NCBI RefSeq assembly: GCF_000003605.2
Contig: NW_003156733.1
Location: forward strand, 934,539-971,359
From: Saccoglossus kowalevskii
Lineage: Eukaryota > Hemichordata > Enteropneusta > Harrimaniidae
Length of the DNA: 36,821 bases
Direction of reading: 5' to 3'
Below the pieces are notes generated by a model, which searched no databases, had not been told where the DNA came from, and saw nothing but the letters and a program-made list of their open reading frames with translations. Below are positions 1 through 10,719 of the stretch, one piece after another (positions within the stretch are counted from its first letter, which is position 1; each line of letters opens with the position of its first letter). A program made the position numbers and the translations under genes.

Positions 1-2294
1 AGCTATAGAAATTAGCAAGACTGTAAATGGGAAAATGAAGAAGACTACTAATAGATACGCGATTGAAAACCACCTGTACACAGCCGTTGTATTACCGAGA
101 AACTTGGCACCTCCGATGGGAGGCCGGCGCATAAAAGGAATAGGATAGAAGATTGCTATTGCAGTTAAATTGAAGAATAAGTGGCATAGTGATATCTGGA
201 CACCTTCTTCGAAATCTTGTGAATCGGAGCTTGCAAATGCCGCGAGTAAGCTGGTGAATGTTGTCCCGATATTCGCTCCCAGAGTTAAGGGATACATTCT
301 GGCCAGTGTTATAACACGCATGCCCACAAGTGGAGTCAACATGGACGTGAAAACAGAACTGCTCTGCAGTAACATTGTGAAAAACGCGCCCAGCAACATG
401 GCGACGTATCCGGTCAACCACGAAAGGTATCCTGGGAAATTGGCATTCAAAAACTTCTTGGTAGCGTTGGCGGCGCTGCCGCGCAGCATTGATCCAAGCA
501 CTTTCACGATGCCGATCAGACATCCCATGAGAAGCGCCAGCGACACCACCAACAGAATAAGACCAATGATCTCATCAGCCAGGTCGCAGTGGGCAAACAG
601 GAAGTCACCTGAAATTAATAAAATTTGTGTTTGTATCATGCACCAGCTAACGTTACTACCATGGCGAGAGTTCCAGTCGGCCGACATTCGCACCGCCGAA
701 CAGTGATAAGGAATTGAAACGTTGAGAAAAATAAATTTGATTCACTCACATCTTTCAATGTATATCGTGTAGTTATATACTTCTTCAACCCCTGTGTAAT
801 TGGTACCATTAACCGAATAAAATACGGTTGTATTGTAACACACATTTTCATATTCACACCATCTATCTACTAAACTTTCTTCACCCGGTTCCAGTTCTCC
901 TAAAGCAATCTTCTCCAAAACACCCATATCAAGCTAATAAACAATGGCAATAAATTTAAATATTAGATATTATTTCTTTATAATATTGAAACCATATTTA
1001 TAAATAAATATTAGAATTACATTTCTACCTACCTGTATGATTGTCCACGATTGGGTCTGTTATTTTAATTCTGTCGTCAGATCCGAACGAATCTAAATTA
1101 GAATTATCAATGATTGCCGATGTCAGGTGGTAGAGGTAGCCAGTTGCCATTTCAAGAGGGAGCAATACGAGAACCGCCAGCCAATTAAAACAGTCGTGGA
1201 CGGTAGCCCCTGCGAAGGATAACCTGAATGTGTCTCGATCTCCTGCCTGTCCCCCGGCAACGATTGTGTTGGTAACCGATGTGCCAATGTTGGCTCCCAT
1301 CACCATGGGAATAGCTTCCTGGACTTGAATCACTGCCGAAAAAGGGGCCGCATTGTGAGTTTTCTATATGCGTGTGTGCCAATGGCACGTTCTTTGTTGT
1401 AGTGTTACAATTAAGGAGAATATCATATATTAACTACCATTGAAATGTCCATCATAATCAATTACATTAATAATGTGTATACAATAAGGTTATTACGAAC
1501 ATATCGAAAGTATCCTCCTAATAACATTATTTATATATCTTTTCCTCCAACGGATACATTGTGGGAATGCCGAAATACAAAACGTTTAGAATAGTTTGAG
1601 TGAACTTCTTTGTGTGGAGTTCGGTCAAACTCTGGTAGCAGCCATGTTTGTTTGTATTATTAGAGGACGCTTACGTGCGTAATCGTTCAATATTTGGGAT
1701 TCGCATTTCCCAATATGGTAGGATGAAAATACTCAGTGCAATACTTATGGCGTGACGGTGACAGATGCATAATAAAGGTATTTATACTCACAATCGGCTG
1801 CTACCATGGAAACAATAATTGACGTTGTAGCGCTTGAACTCTGGAGTAGCACCGTAACCAACATGCCAATCATTAATCCCGTGATTGGGTGTCCAATAAT
1901 GTACTGTCTGGAGAGCCGACCTGCTGCCGATCCACCAATCAGCGTGAAGGCGTCACCCATCAAGGCCAGGGCGACGATAAAGAAGTAGAGAAACGAGAAT
2001 ATCAGGATTGGCTTCAATATCCATCCAATCAGAACACGTTTCACCTTCCCACTTGTTGTTAACTCTACGTATGGAGAAAGAATGTTGTTATCAAATGTAT
2101 AAAGAACACAACAAAAGACTGTGAAAAGTAAGACAAACTCAAATAAATTTATCAAATATGTTTTCGTGGAATAATGCTCCTCAAAGTTGATGCTATGTCA
2201 TGTGTTACACGATACGGATGAAACATTTTGCATAATTTGAATTTATTGTAAATAAACAAAAACAAGTATAATGAAGCCATGTTCTGTCAAAATA

Positions 2295-2379
<85 letters not shown>

Positions 2380-3479
2380 TTAACACTTTGATTTCTGCTA
2401 AAGATTACAGAATTTATCATTCAGCAGAACAATCGCACATAATAATTTAACATCAAAATACACAATGACAGCTTTTATTGTAATCCATTATTCTATCTAG
2501 TTTGAAATTTTGAATAAACTCGAAAACTAGTCCTGTAATATTCATGGCCGTAATACCCCGGTCTCATTAGGTACCTACTGGTAAATTACCACAGTAGAGC
2601 CGTAGTTACTCGAATATGCCTATATTGTGAGTATTCAGTAACCCACGAATGTAACAACCAGTGTGCAATAGGCCCATCTCACGCGGCCAATCAATCAATG
2701 GAAGTGGTGGAAGCAGTCGGTCTGGGCCTCCTTCTAATACAAGCGCCGATTGGTCATAAATATATGGCGGGCGTATGTTTTTAATACTCATCTATACAAA
2801 TTGAATTATTTGACGCACTACTATTACACGAACGCGATCGCGCATATCACGCCATTTTAACCGCTTGACGGCCAAAGTCAAATAAACTGTATAATTTTAT
2901 CGTATTTTTCTGCAACATTGATCGAGATCTTGAATTAAAAAAGCATTGAAAAAAAAAAACATTATAGAAAAATAGCGGGAAATATTCTGGCGCTCAAATT
3001 GTTAAGCCAATAAAAACTGGGGCCATGCCTACAGAGGTCGACGACCTTGCCTTCGTTAAATTACGGAGATAAATTTGTTCACTTGTCAAATGTGGCTTTC
3101 ACGTCAAGTTATGAATTTAATCCCGAATTTAAAAAAATAAAAACTACATGTTACAGTTGGTAAATGGCCTTATTTACCACAGACTGAAGGTTAAATCCTC
3201 CAGGTCATTCAACTCACCAGACCATTTTGGTTGGTTCGATTCTATATGTGGCACCAAACTCCAGGGGTCGATTTCATCCTGTTTCTTCTTCCCAGTATCC
3301 ACTGGCGTGTCGTAGGTGTCCTCCGTTTCATTGTTCGGTTCAACGGAAACAACTGGGAACTTGGCGCAGTATGCTTCCTCGTCCGTATTTACGTATGGAA
3401 AGTTATTTCTGTCGACATTGGTAGCATCCATGGCTTCATTGAACTTCGTAGAGTACTCGCTTTCTGTTGATAATTTCAT
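1..3479 (-). CDS. SLC34-type Na+/phosphate cotransporter, copy A (3' partial, frame broken at exon 3/4)
   Basis: Five exons on the minus strand: 3479-3218, 2064-1792, 1332-1033, 933-750 and 608-1, the last cut by the window edge. All four introns are GT-AG, at 3217-2065, 1791-1333, 1032-934 and 749-609. The family (NaPi-II, human SLC34A1-3) carries sodium-coupled inorganic phosphate across the plasma membrane. Visible hallmarks are the two inverted-repeat QSSS motifs ([10 protein letters not shown] in exon 2, LQSSSVFTS in exon 5), [12 protein letters not shown] in exon 3, an extracellular loop with NxT sites in exon 4, and an N-terminal DPWSL motif shared with copy B. The start is the ATG at 3479-3477. 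Exon 5 is fully open to position 1; by comparison with copy B about 400 coding bases are missing. Exon 3 is 2 nt shorter than in copy B, so normal splicing puts exon 4 out of frame and meets a TGA at once. Exon 2 has three cancelling 1-nt deletions. Family identity is certain; whether the gene works is not. Confidence 0.9.
1033..1060 (-). other. Frame-breaking 2-nt deletion at the end of copy A exon 3
   Basis: Copy B ends exon 3 with codons for VVNKIIQ and the next exon begins in phase 0. The matching stretch of copy A reads GACAATCATACAG, against AACAAAATCATACAG in copy B, so two bases are missing. The consensus donor GTAGGT at 1032-1027 then leaves phase 1. The exon 4 acceptor (TTAG, exon from 933) expects phase 0, and the joined frame meets TGA within two codons. 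A weak alternative donor (ATC followed by GTGGAC, exon end 1049) would restore the frame with loss of five codons. A natural lesion, a sequencing error or use of that donor all remain possible. Confidence 0.75.
1862..1935 (-). other. Compensated 1-nt indel cluster in copy A exon 2
   Basis: After the shared GGSAAG residues, copy A reads [10 protein letters not shown] before PITGL, while copy B reads [11 protein letters not shown]. The nucleotides align well only if copy A has lost three single bases: one right after the GGT codon, one before CAGA, and one in the GGAGAAC stretch that became GGACAC. The frame is restored, but about ten residues between two membrane segments come from the wrong frame and one residue is lost. 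Confidence 0.65.
2296..2379. repeat. (TA)n microsatellite
   Basis: About 84 bases of nearly pure TA dinucleotides with one short TTTA interruption. It lies just upstream of exon 2, inside intron 1 of copy A. The tyrosine/isoleucine-rich minus-strand reading frame through it is an artefact of the repeat. Confidence 0.95.
2380..3217. other. Remainder of copy A intron 1, no coding signal
   Basis: Intron 1 of copy A (2065-3217) is 1153 nt, against 142 nt in copy B. Apart from the TA microsatellite I see no recognisable gene or transposon in it. Short open frames here have no family resemblance. Confidence 0.6.
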
Positions 3480-4790
3480 GTTAGCAACACGATTGTCACT
3501 GAACGTAAACTGTACTAGAATAACTGAAATGCTCGCACCTGTGGTTAACCATGGCTAGTAAAACTGAAATATGCCACGTGGTAAAATATGATTTATTTGA
3601 CATAATTTATGTTACCACGCCATATTTCCAATCATGTGGACTGCACGTGTTAATATTCAATTCCCATAGTACAAATACCGCACTATAGTGTTGTGTAAAT
3701 CACTACTATATGAAAACATAGGGTGGTGAGTTTTATGTGACCCGAATCAGGTTGTACAAAACAATCCGGTAGTTGATTTAAAGTTCGCCGCCACGTGATG
3801 AAGAATATGATTCTATTCTATTCTATTCTATTCTATTCTATTCTATTCTATTCTATTCTATTCTATTCTATTCTATTCTATTCTATTCTATTCTATTCTA
3901 TTCTATTCTACCACTTGTGAGAACTAATAATGTATGCTATCATTACACAGGATCATCCCAGAAATATGTGATGGCCGGATCTAACCAGTAGCAATCTATC
4001 CGTATCTATGTTTTCCCGGTGAAAGTGACCTACTCACATGAATTCGGCTTTGAAGACGTTTTCAACACTGGCTGTCGATGTCACGGGTAATCGGTCTATC
4101 CTACTCGGCCCATCGGTCGTCCATCTCAGTAGATGTTCATATCGGGGACCCCTATATTTATATGATTTTATCTGGCGTCAATTCTAAAAAGAATTCCTTA
4201 ACTGAGTGTCCGTCATTGGCTGTCTGTCATGACGTACCCTAAAATATTATATTGACAATAAATTATTGATAATAACTAGATTATAACATATAAATCAAAA
4301 TTGTTGATATACATCATGCAAACACAATCGATGTGGGCCGGGGGTTATTCCTACCAAAGGACAATTGTAGTAATATCTCCCTAAAGACGTGGAAGTTATA
4401 TTGCATGCATTCTGTCGATCTCACATAGACACATTGACACAATATATATATATAGTGTGAGTGCCGAGTTATAAACTATTGAAACACCGCTTCGTCGGCA
4501 AACAAGATTGTGACTATTTTGTGAGTTATGGCGCTGTAGGAGTGAAATACATTTATAATAAATTCGGTGCTCAAGTGGGGAGGGAGGCGACAAGGCAATT
4601 ATCACTTACTCCACTTACTCTGTCTTTTCTTTAGCCCCCCCCCCTCACTCATAAGGATCTGCCAGTACTGACCCCCTTTTAATCGTGAAAATGGGTCTTT
4701 AGATGATGGCATTGGTTCTGCATCGAACACTGTGATTCGATTGAGTTTGCGATTGATGCGAATCGATGCAAAACCTAACCTTATCTTGTC
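3480..4790. other. 5' flank of copy A, no gene seen
   Basis: This holds the presumed promoter side of copy A. I see no convincing TATA box at a clear distance from the start codon. The stretch contains one pentanucleotide microsatellite (3811-3910) and is otherwise unique-looking AT-rich sequence up to the edge of the retroelement fragment. Confidence 0.5.
3811..3910. repeat. (TTCTA)20 microsatellite
   Basis: Exactly 100 bases of perfect TTCTA, 20 copies without a single substitution, about 330 bp upstream of the copy A start codon. Perfect identity suggests recent expansion and likely length polymorphism. Confidence 0.98.
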
Positions 4791-5525
4791 TTATTTACAA
4801 AAAAATGGGTGAGGCACAAGGTGAATTTGATGTTTCAATTATACCCATCACTAACATGCTCTTAACGTCTGTCATTGCGAATGGTAAAAGGTATGGTTTT
4901 GACCTAACCGGCTCAGATGTTACTAATTTAATATCATGCTCACCAATTTCCAGGACAATCAGTGAGAATATAACAACATTCTCTCATAACTCCACCAATC
5001 TCTCTATGTTGGTCGACATTCAACTCATGACCAACATGACAATCAACAATTGTTTCCTTGCACTGAATGACACAGTCTCCAATACATCACTATTACCCAG
5101 TACTGTCGGCAATATTAGATTAAACAACTGCAGTGCACAAACAGTTCGTCACACCTGTAACCACGTTATTGTGATTCATTTTGTCCCTTTCATAATATGC
5201 TTTCAACAAGTTAGTATGGTAAATTTTCACCTTGTTTTTCACATCCAATTGGTAATCCATCATACCCACCTTCTCCTTATTTACAAATGATCCCTGCCAT
5301 TGCATCAACAACTTATTGTGGTCAGTGGGAAGTAACACTAACACTTTGTCATCAGGTTGGCTTTCCTACCATAATACTTTTTGTATCTAAATTTTGCCTT
5401 GGCTAACTCAGCTTGAGCCAATTCACATGTCTCTTCAAGGCGATTTCGCAAACCAGGGACATACTGGTATGTAGTTTCAACCTCTTAAGCTGTGGCCTCC
5501 TTTGTTCACAACTCTCTTAAAATCA

Positions 5526-6200
5526 TTATTGGGCCCTCATTGTTCTGCCATAAATAAGATCGAAGAGTGAAAACCCTAAATATTTCTTAGCAGCTTCTCT
5601 ATAGGCAAACAATACTGGGTCAAGATACCTATCCCAATCCTTGGGCCGTTCTTGACACTTGCGTTTTAACACGCTTTTCAAAGTAGCATTAAACCGCTCA
5701 ACCGAACCATTAAATGCTGGATGATATGGAGTAGTTACTAATTGTATAATAGACAACATTCTAATCGATTCCTTCATAATGTCAGATACAAACTGTGTCC
5801 TTAAATCAGTTAAAACTTCTTCGGGTACACCAACCCGACTATATATATATATATACTGACTAAAGCATCAGCAACCACTTCTGAAGTAATTTTCTTTAAC
5901 ACTACAGCCTCAGAGTATCGTGAAGCATAGTCTACAACACTTAAAATGTACCTATGACTGATCAGACCAATCAGATCCATAGCTATAATTTGAAATGGAA
6001 CTAATGGTACCTTGCTAATACGACCCCTAGGAGTGGTCTTATGACATATATCACATGACCTGCAATATCTAATATCATCATCCTGCTTACCAGGCAAATA
6101 AAACTGAGTTGCTATTCTACATGTAGTCTTCGTAGCATCCAAATGACCTGCCATAACTGACTCATGAGCAACTGCTAGTACTTAATCATGGTAACACAAT
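5526..6200 (-). pseudogene. Retrotransposon integrase core (broken)
   Basis: The zinc-binding part shows HESVMAGH followed by YCRSCDIC, giving the H2C2 pattern. The catalytic triad is still visible. The first Asp is in AMDLIG (codon 5977-5975), the second Asp in LTDLRTQF (5807-5805) and the Glu in NGSVERFN (5699-5697). The last two are separated by exactly 35 residues in one frame, the classic D,D(35)E spacing. The first Asp is in a different frame because a TA run at about 5840-5857 shifts the reading. An in-frame TAA lies just before the zinc-binding histidine. The integrase would have joined element DNA to the host chromosome; this copy cannot make an intact protein. Confidence 0.85.
5840..5857. 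repeat. Short TA run inside the integrase fragment
   Basis: A run of about nine TA units lies between the first and second catalytic Asp codons. The upstream integrase frame reads into SIYIYI and out of register. The downstream frame (SRVGVPEEV) resumes in another phase, so this run is the site of the frameshift. Confidence 0.7.
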
Positions 6201-6599
6201 GGTATAACTAATTGGGTGCACACTCGTACTCTATCAACATGAGGTGACTGAAACTCTCTATACTTTAGCACCTTGTTCATCACAAACCTTGCCCGATTGC
6301 TACGACCTGTGATCAACTCCTCACTTGTACTCACTAACTTCCTAGCATGCTCTAATGTGGAATCACACTTATTATGCAATTCGGAACTATAAGCCTACAT
6401 AATGGACTTTTTCCAGCTAACTTCTGATCTGTACAAATTCAACAATGTCATCCTGACTAGAATCAATGGAGGGTTCACAACCACGCACTAACTGAAGGCT
6501 CTTTAACTCAACACCTAGAGAACAACTTTCATGAATATAGGGCACACTAGCCTGACTACTAGTAGATGAACAACCTTCATTACCGGTAGAACCGTGACG

Positions 6600-8190
6600 G
6601 CAATACCCTTGATATCGCGTGTATTTTGCTAAGTGATATTGGTACTATTTGAAAAAAAAACAGTAGCAACGAGGCAACTTACTAAGATCGCATGGTTTTA
6701 CGGTTGGTCTTCATGAGCTGTTGGCAAAATAATATGATTTCGCAGCAGATGTTGTCACTTTTCCCTCAGATTTAGACGGGTCCCGCTTGTCCGCGCACTG
6801 CATGAGGCTTACTGCGAAAGTCACATAGATACGCGCGCCCTTGGTAGACGTTCGTCAAGACGTTCATTGTTGACGAAGGGGACCGTAATAAAGTATATAA
6901 TCAATGTTTAAACAAGCAATTGAACTTTGTTGAACAACGCTGAATCTAAGGTTTAGTCAGTCATGAATGTTGAAATGAAATTACTCGATTGTACGGGAAG
7001 ACTCTATAAGGGTTGTTCTGTAGAATGTTTTATAATGGGGACGAACAAACTGTAAACCGAACCAAGTAACGCTAATCCGGGCTTCACGAGAATCCAGAAA
7101 TAACCAGACCTTCCGCTGACATGCATCAATTATATAATTGACGTGAATATATCGTGTCAATGTATCATTATTTGGCAGTAAGCAGTAATTAGTAAGATTG
7201 GAGGCGACCCAATCTTGATCTCACGTCAATTTAATCGTAATATAAATTACCGTCATGTAATTTGTCTTAAATAAGCTTTCATGATTTGTGGTGTGGAATC
7301 GAACATTTATTATCAGTTAGCGACGTCAATAAATCACAGTGAATATTGTATTTATCGAATATATGCGGCGAAATTGGGCGAAATTCAAGGGAACAGCCAC
7401 CGAAAAAATTACTACAGCAAAATCACATGTTCTCCTGATGACTAAAAACCTATACAATTTGAGACATTAACTCGCCAGAAATTGGTTACTTGATCGAAAG
7501 TGTCGTAATAAACATATTAATCATAACATTAAGCGGAAAGCCAATTGCATTTCAAACACCAAGTCATTGAACTGATATTTTAAAATCTCTCCATAATAGC
7601 GATCTTTGTAATCCATTACACTTACAATATCAGCATATTTGTCTCAATAAGAAGACGGGATCGGAGTACGGCTTAAATATTAGCTCAACTGTACAACGTT
7701 TCGTCTTTCAGAATATGATTGAGTTCTAAAGACGCTGAATGTAATTTGCTCAGTTGTTTCTCGGAGGAGAACTCGGCGAAATAACACATTAGACCATGAT
7801 TGGAACTACCCAATTGTACTGATCCTTCATTAAGATGTAAAATTTGATATGGTTGCGAGACACGTTTATTGAGCATTAATTAAATCGATCCAAAATAGCG
7901 TCCTTGTTCGTCGGTTGCACTCTGATACTGCGATATTATGGCTTTCACGTAGTCCGACCAATACGAGGCCACATCAAGAGCCTTGTTTTGGTGATAAGGT
8001 CGAGTCAAACGCTTGTCATGTTGCACTCACATTATTTCTTATTGTCTCATGCAACATCAAAACGTGCGCTGTCTATATTACCAATACTTGTCATGGTAAA
8101 ACATGTCATACATTCGAAACACCGCTGGGCATTTACGCTAGACCAGTTCAACATTTGAAATGATCACAGATATTGTGATACAGTCGATGT
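6600..8190. other. Intergenic, no gene seen
   Basis: AT-rich sequence between the retroelement fragment and the first copy of a dispersed repeat. The short open frames here have no recognisable domain, start context or splice-bounded structure. Confidence 0.5.
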
Positions 8191-8194
8191 ACGA

Positions 8195-8425
8195 TTCGTG
8201 TAGTCCACATGGTCAGCACATGTCACGTGATTTACAATCAGCGATACGCATAGCACAGACGTTCTACTTTATTTTGAACCATTTGTACAAACCCGGTAGA
8301 TATCAACTCATCCAGCAAGTAATACATATCACCGCTTGATGGCGCTATGAATAACTCGATGGCTATCGTGATTGACAAGTCACCGCAAGAGACACAGTTT
8401 GGTAGATATGTACTAATACACGGGT
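8195..8425. repeat. Diverged dispersed repeat, copy 1
   Basis: The segment beginning GTCCACATGGTCAGC and running through CACGTGATTTACAATCAGCG matches a second segment at about 10490-10715 in the same orientation. A later shared block is CAAGTA followed by CACCRCTTGRTGGCG. The two copies are diverged and gapped. No coding potential or terminal repeat is evident, so it is best called an unclassified dispersed repeat. Confidence 0.5.
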
Positions 8426-8429
8426 TCTT

Positions 8430-10485
8430 CAAATAAGCGGAGTTGTCTATATAATTATACTCACTCACGTTATATAAATCCACACCATACAGTGGATATT
8501 ATATACGGGCAAGCAGGTTAGTTTTGCCATTTAGAATACACACAAGCCTTAGAATATAACAAAAAAGTACCAGTGGCTGACGATGTTGTCAATTCGTGTG
8601 TTACATTTAATCTCTACCGTTGAGTTAAATTTAGTTGTCCACTAAAATATGTTACTTATTTTTATTATCCTGAATACCAACCGCCGTTTGCAAGACACAG
8701 AGAAGCAACCTTAGTTTTTAGAAATATGTTCCCTGTCTGTAACACAACATTTATGAATTTCCTAATAGCGTTAGATCCTGATCATTTCAGGCCGGTTTCA
8801 TCGTTGATATATAACGGTGAACACAACGTCGACAGCGTTAGAGTGTGAGAGTATCACAAGACAATAAACTTAGCATGTGAATACAATAATGATGTGATGT
8901 ATCTATGAAGTATTAGACCACGTCGTGACCGCCATAGCGTTGAATGTCAAAAACAATTACCGCCCATACTTTGTCAGTCCAGAGTATTTATTTCCCTAAA
9001 ACAATACGTGCTTTCACCGTTACCAAAGTATACTATTTTGTTTATAAAGTCTCAATTTCTGAGAGAAAATATCACAGTCCAGTCAAACGAATGCATGCCG
9101 AATCGCAAATAATACTTCAGCTCGCAAAAAAAATGACAAATCAATTAACAAACCCAGCCCACGTCAATAGGAGCCCCCCCCCCCCTTACCGAATTTCTGT
9201 ATCCGCCAATGGTCCGAACCTTAAAAACTCCGACTTGTTGATGGGGAACTCCACTATTCTAGAGTTTTCAGAACGATTGCATATAATTATCTATAAACTG
9301 TAAAAACATCACTTGTCTTAGAAAGAGTTAGTAAGTCGAGGTATCGTTTGTAAATGTGTCATTATGTAAACAAGGTGTATATGTAAAACTGTTGCATACT
9401 ACCCTGCTGTGTTATATCTAATGGCCGCAATGTACACGCATCATAACTTTGAAATATTAAAATCGCATTACAATAACCTCCCGAATTAATTATTGTTCCA
9501 TGACACTTGTATCAGGGGGAAAATTCTTCTCCTCTGGGTTCTCCACACGTGTCAGGGGGGAATCTTGTCTCTGTCCCTATACACGTCCCCTTGAGGTACG
9601 GGATCGGGAAAGTCGTTTAAACCTTACAGTCAAATAGACGCACACAACAAAATACGTTTCAACTCTCGTCTTAGTCGGTCAGTCGAGCAGTTTATAAGAC
9701 ACAGCGCCCTGGGGAAAAGTTCCCAAGTCTATCGCAAGGCTGACCCAAGACTCTCCTAGACTAGACTCTAGACTGCGTCAAGACTACCTTAGACTGCCTC
9801 AGACTGAGTCTCTCCTCGTGTACTCGCCAAGACCAACTAAACTCTCTTTATTCACTTTCAAAACCTTAACCAATTACAAAGCAGTTAAAAGACTCTAAGG
9901 CGTGGCCTTCAATCATACAGCCAATCACACTAAGTACTGAACACGTCATATTTTTTGATTAATCGTTCACTATATTAGTAACTGTCAGAAATAGTAGTCC
10001 GAATAGCGACGGTTATATCGTAATTAGTTCCAAATCACTGAACCAAGTTCCGTCCAGAACCTTGCATGGGCCTAAACGATGACAGACATAACACAGCCAC
10101 TCGCTAGTAATCAGCTAATTAAGTCGATTAACAGATACGTGCAAATAATTTCATCATACTTGCATATCAGTCAAGTCAAGTTGCTTACTAGTAAATTAGA
10201 AGTCTTAGAATGCTAATATGGCTCGAACCTGTTTGCTCTACGGTGCAACCTTCTTTCACGTGTTGCTCACCACACAGTAAGCCTCACAGTACAATTTATT
10301 GTCATTGTCAGTTACAATCACAACTACAATTTGACCCAGGAGAAAAGACACCGCATGCATTCTTTTCGGCAGATTTTTTTTTCTCGGAATAACAAACAGG
10401 GTCAGATTTTGTATAACTCATTGAGATTTAAAATTGGGTCTTGTTACTGGCCGTCTTTGTTCTGCTGAATTACTCGTCATGATAG
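8430..10485. other. Intergenic, no gene seen
   Basis: No recognisable gene. A short cluster of AGACT-type repeats lies at about 9745-9815 (CTAGACT, TTAGACT and CTCAGACT variants), and a run of C at 9175-9185. Confidence 0.5.
9745..9815. repeat. Irregular AGACT-rich short repeat
   Basis: About seven near-copies of the core TAGACT or CAGACT at spacings of roughly 5-17 bases. It is degenerate and probably an old local duplication cluster. Confidence 0.5.
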
Positions 10486-10489
10486 TCGA

Positions 10490-10715
10490 TTCATTATGTC
10501 CACATGGTAAGCGCGTGACACGCGATTTACAATCAACAATAATATGTACTGCGCTGCCAAAATTCCTCGTAACTGTATCCACCCTCTCCCTCCGTCGCAA
10601 GTACGAATGCCACCACTTGGTGGCGTTTTCTGTGGTGAACGGTTCATGAGAATAAGTCGTTACCATTACGTCCATCGTGGTAAACAGGTGAATACAGTAG
10701 TCTCGTTGCAAAGTT
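10490..10715. repeat. Diverged dispersed repeat, copy 2
   Basis: It matches the segment at about 8195-8425: GTCCACATGGTAAGC, then a CACGCGATTTACAATCAACA block, then CAAGTACGAATGCCACCACTT and GGTGGCG. It has the same orientation, about 2.3 kb away. It could be two independent insertions of one family or an old segmental duplication. Confidence 0.5.
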
Positions 10716-10719
10716 TGGA

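Larger units (their letters stand above)
4795..6560 (-). mobile_element. Decayed Ty3/gypsy retrotransposon fragment, integrase before RT (Gmr1-like order)
   Basis: Read on the minus strand, the order is: a linker before the integrase (about 6560-6185), the integrase zinc-binding and catalytic core (about 6180-5526), the basic post-integrase domain (about 5480-5150) and then the lead-in to reverse transcriptase (about 5030-4795). That lead-in holds EHDIKLVTSEPVRSKPY and GIIETSNSP, which normally sit just before the RT palm. Integrase preceding RT is the Gmr1-type arrangement of some Ty3/gypsy elements; the usual order is RT then integrase. The fragment is broken by at least four lesions: a TAA at about 6184, a frameshift in a TA run at about 5840-5857, stops at about 5530-5480, and shifts near 5355 and 4945. 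It ends just before the RT core. No LTRs or target duplication are visible. It is non-functional. Confidence 0.8.

Noticed and set aside
92-706. Open frames on both strands overlapping the last exon of copy A
   Set aside because: The true exon is the third frame on the minus strand, which aligns with copy B throughout; these are shadows.
4766-5290. A 174-codon plus-strand open frame
   Set aside because: It is antisense to the post-integrase and RT lead-in of the retrotransposon fragment, which have clear family similarity on the minus strand.
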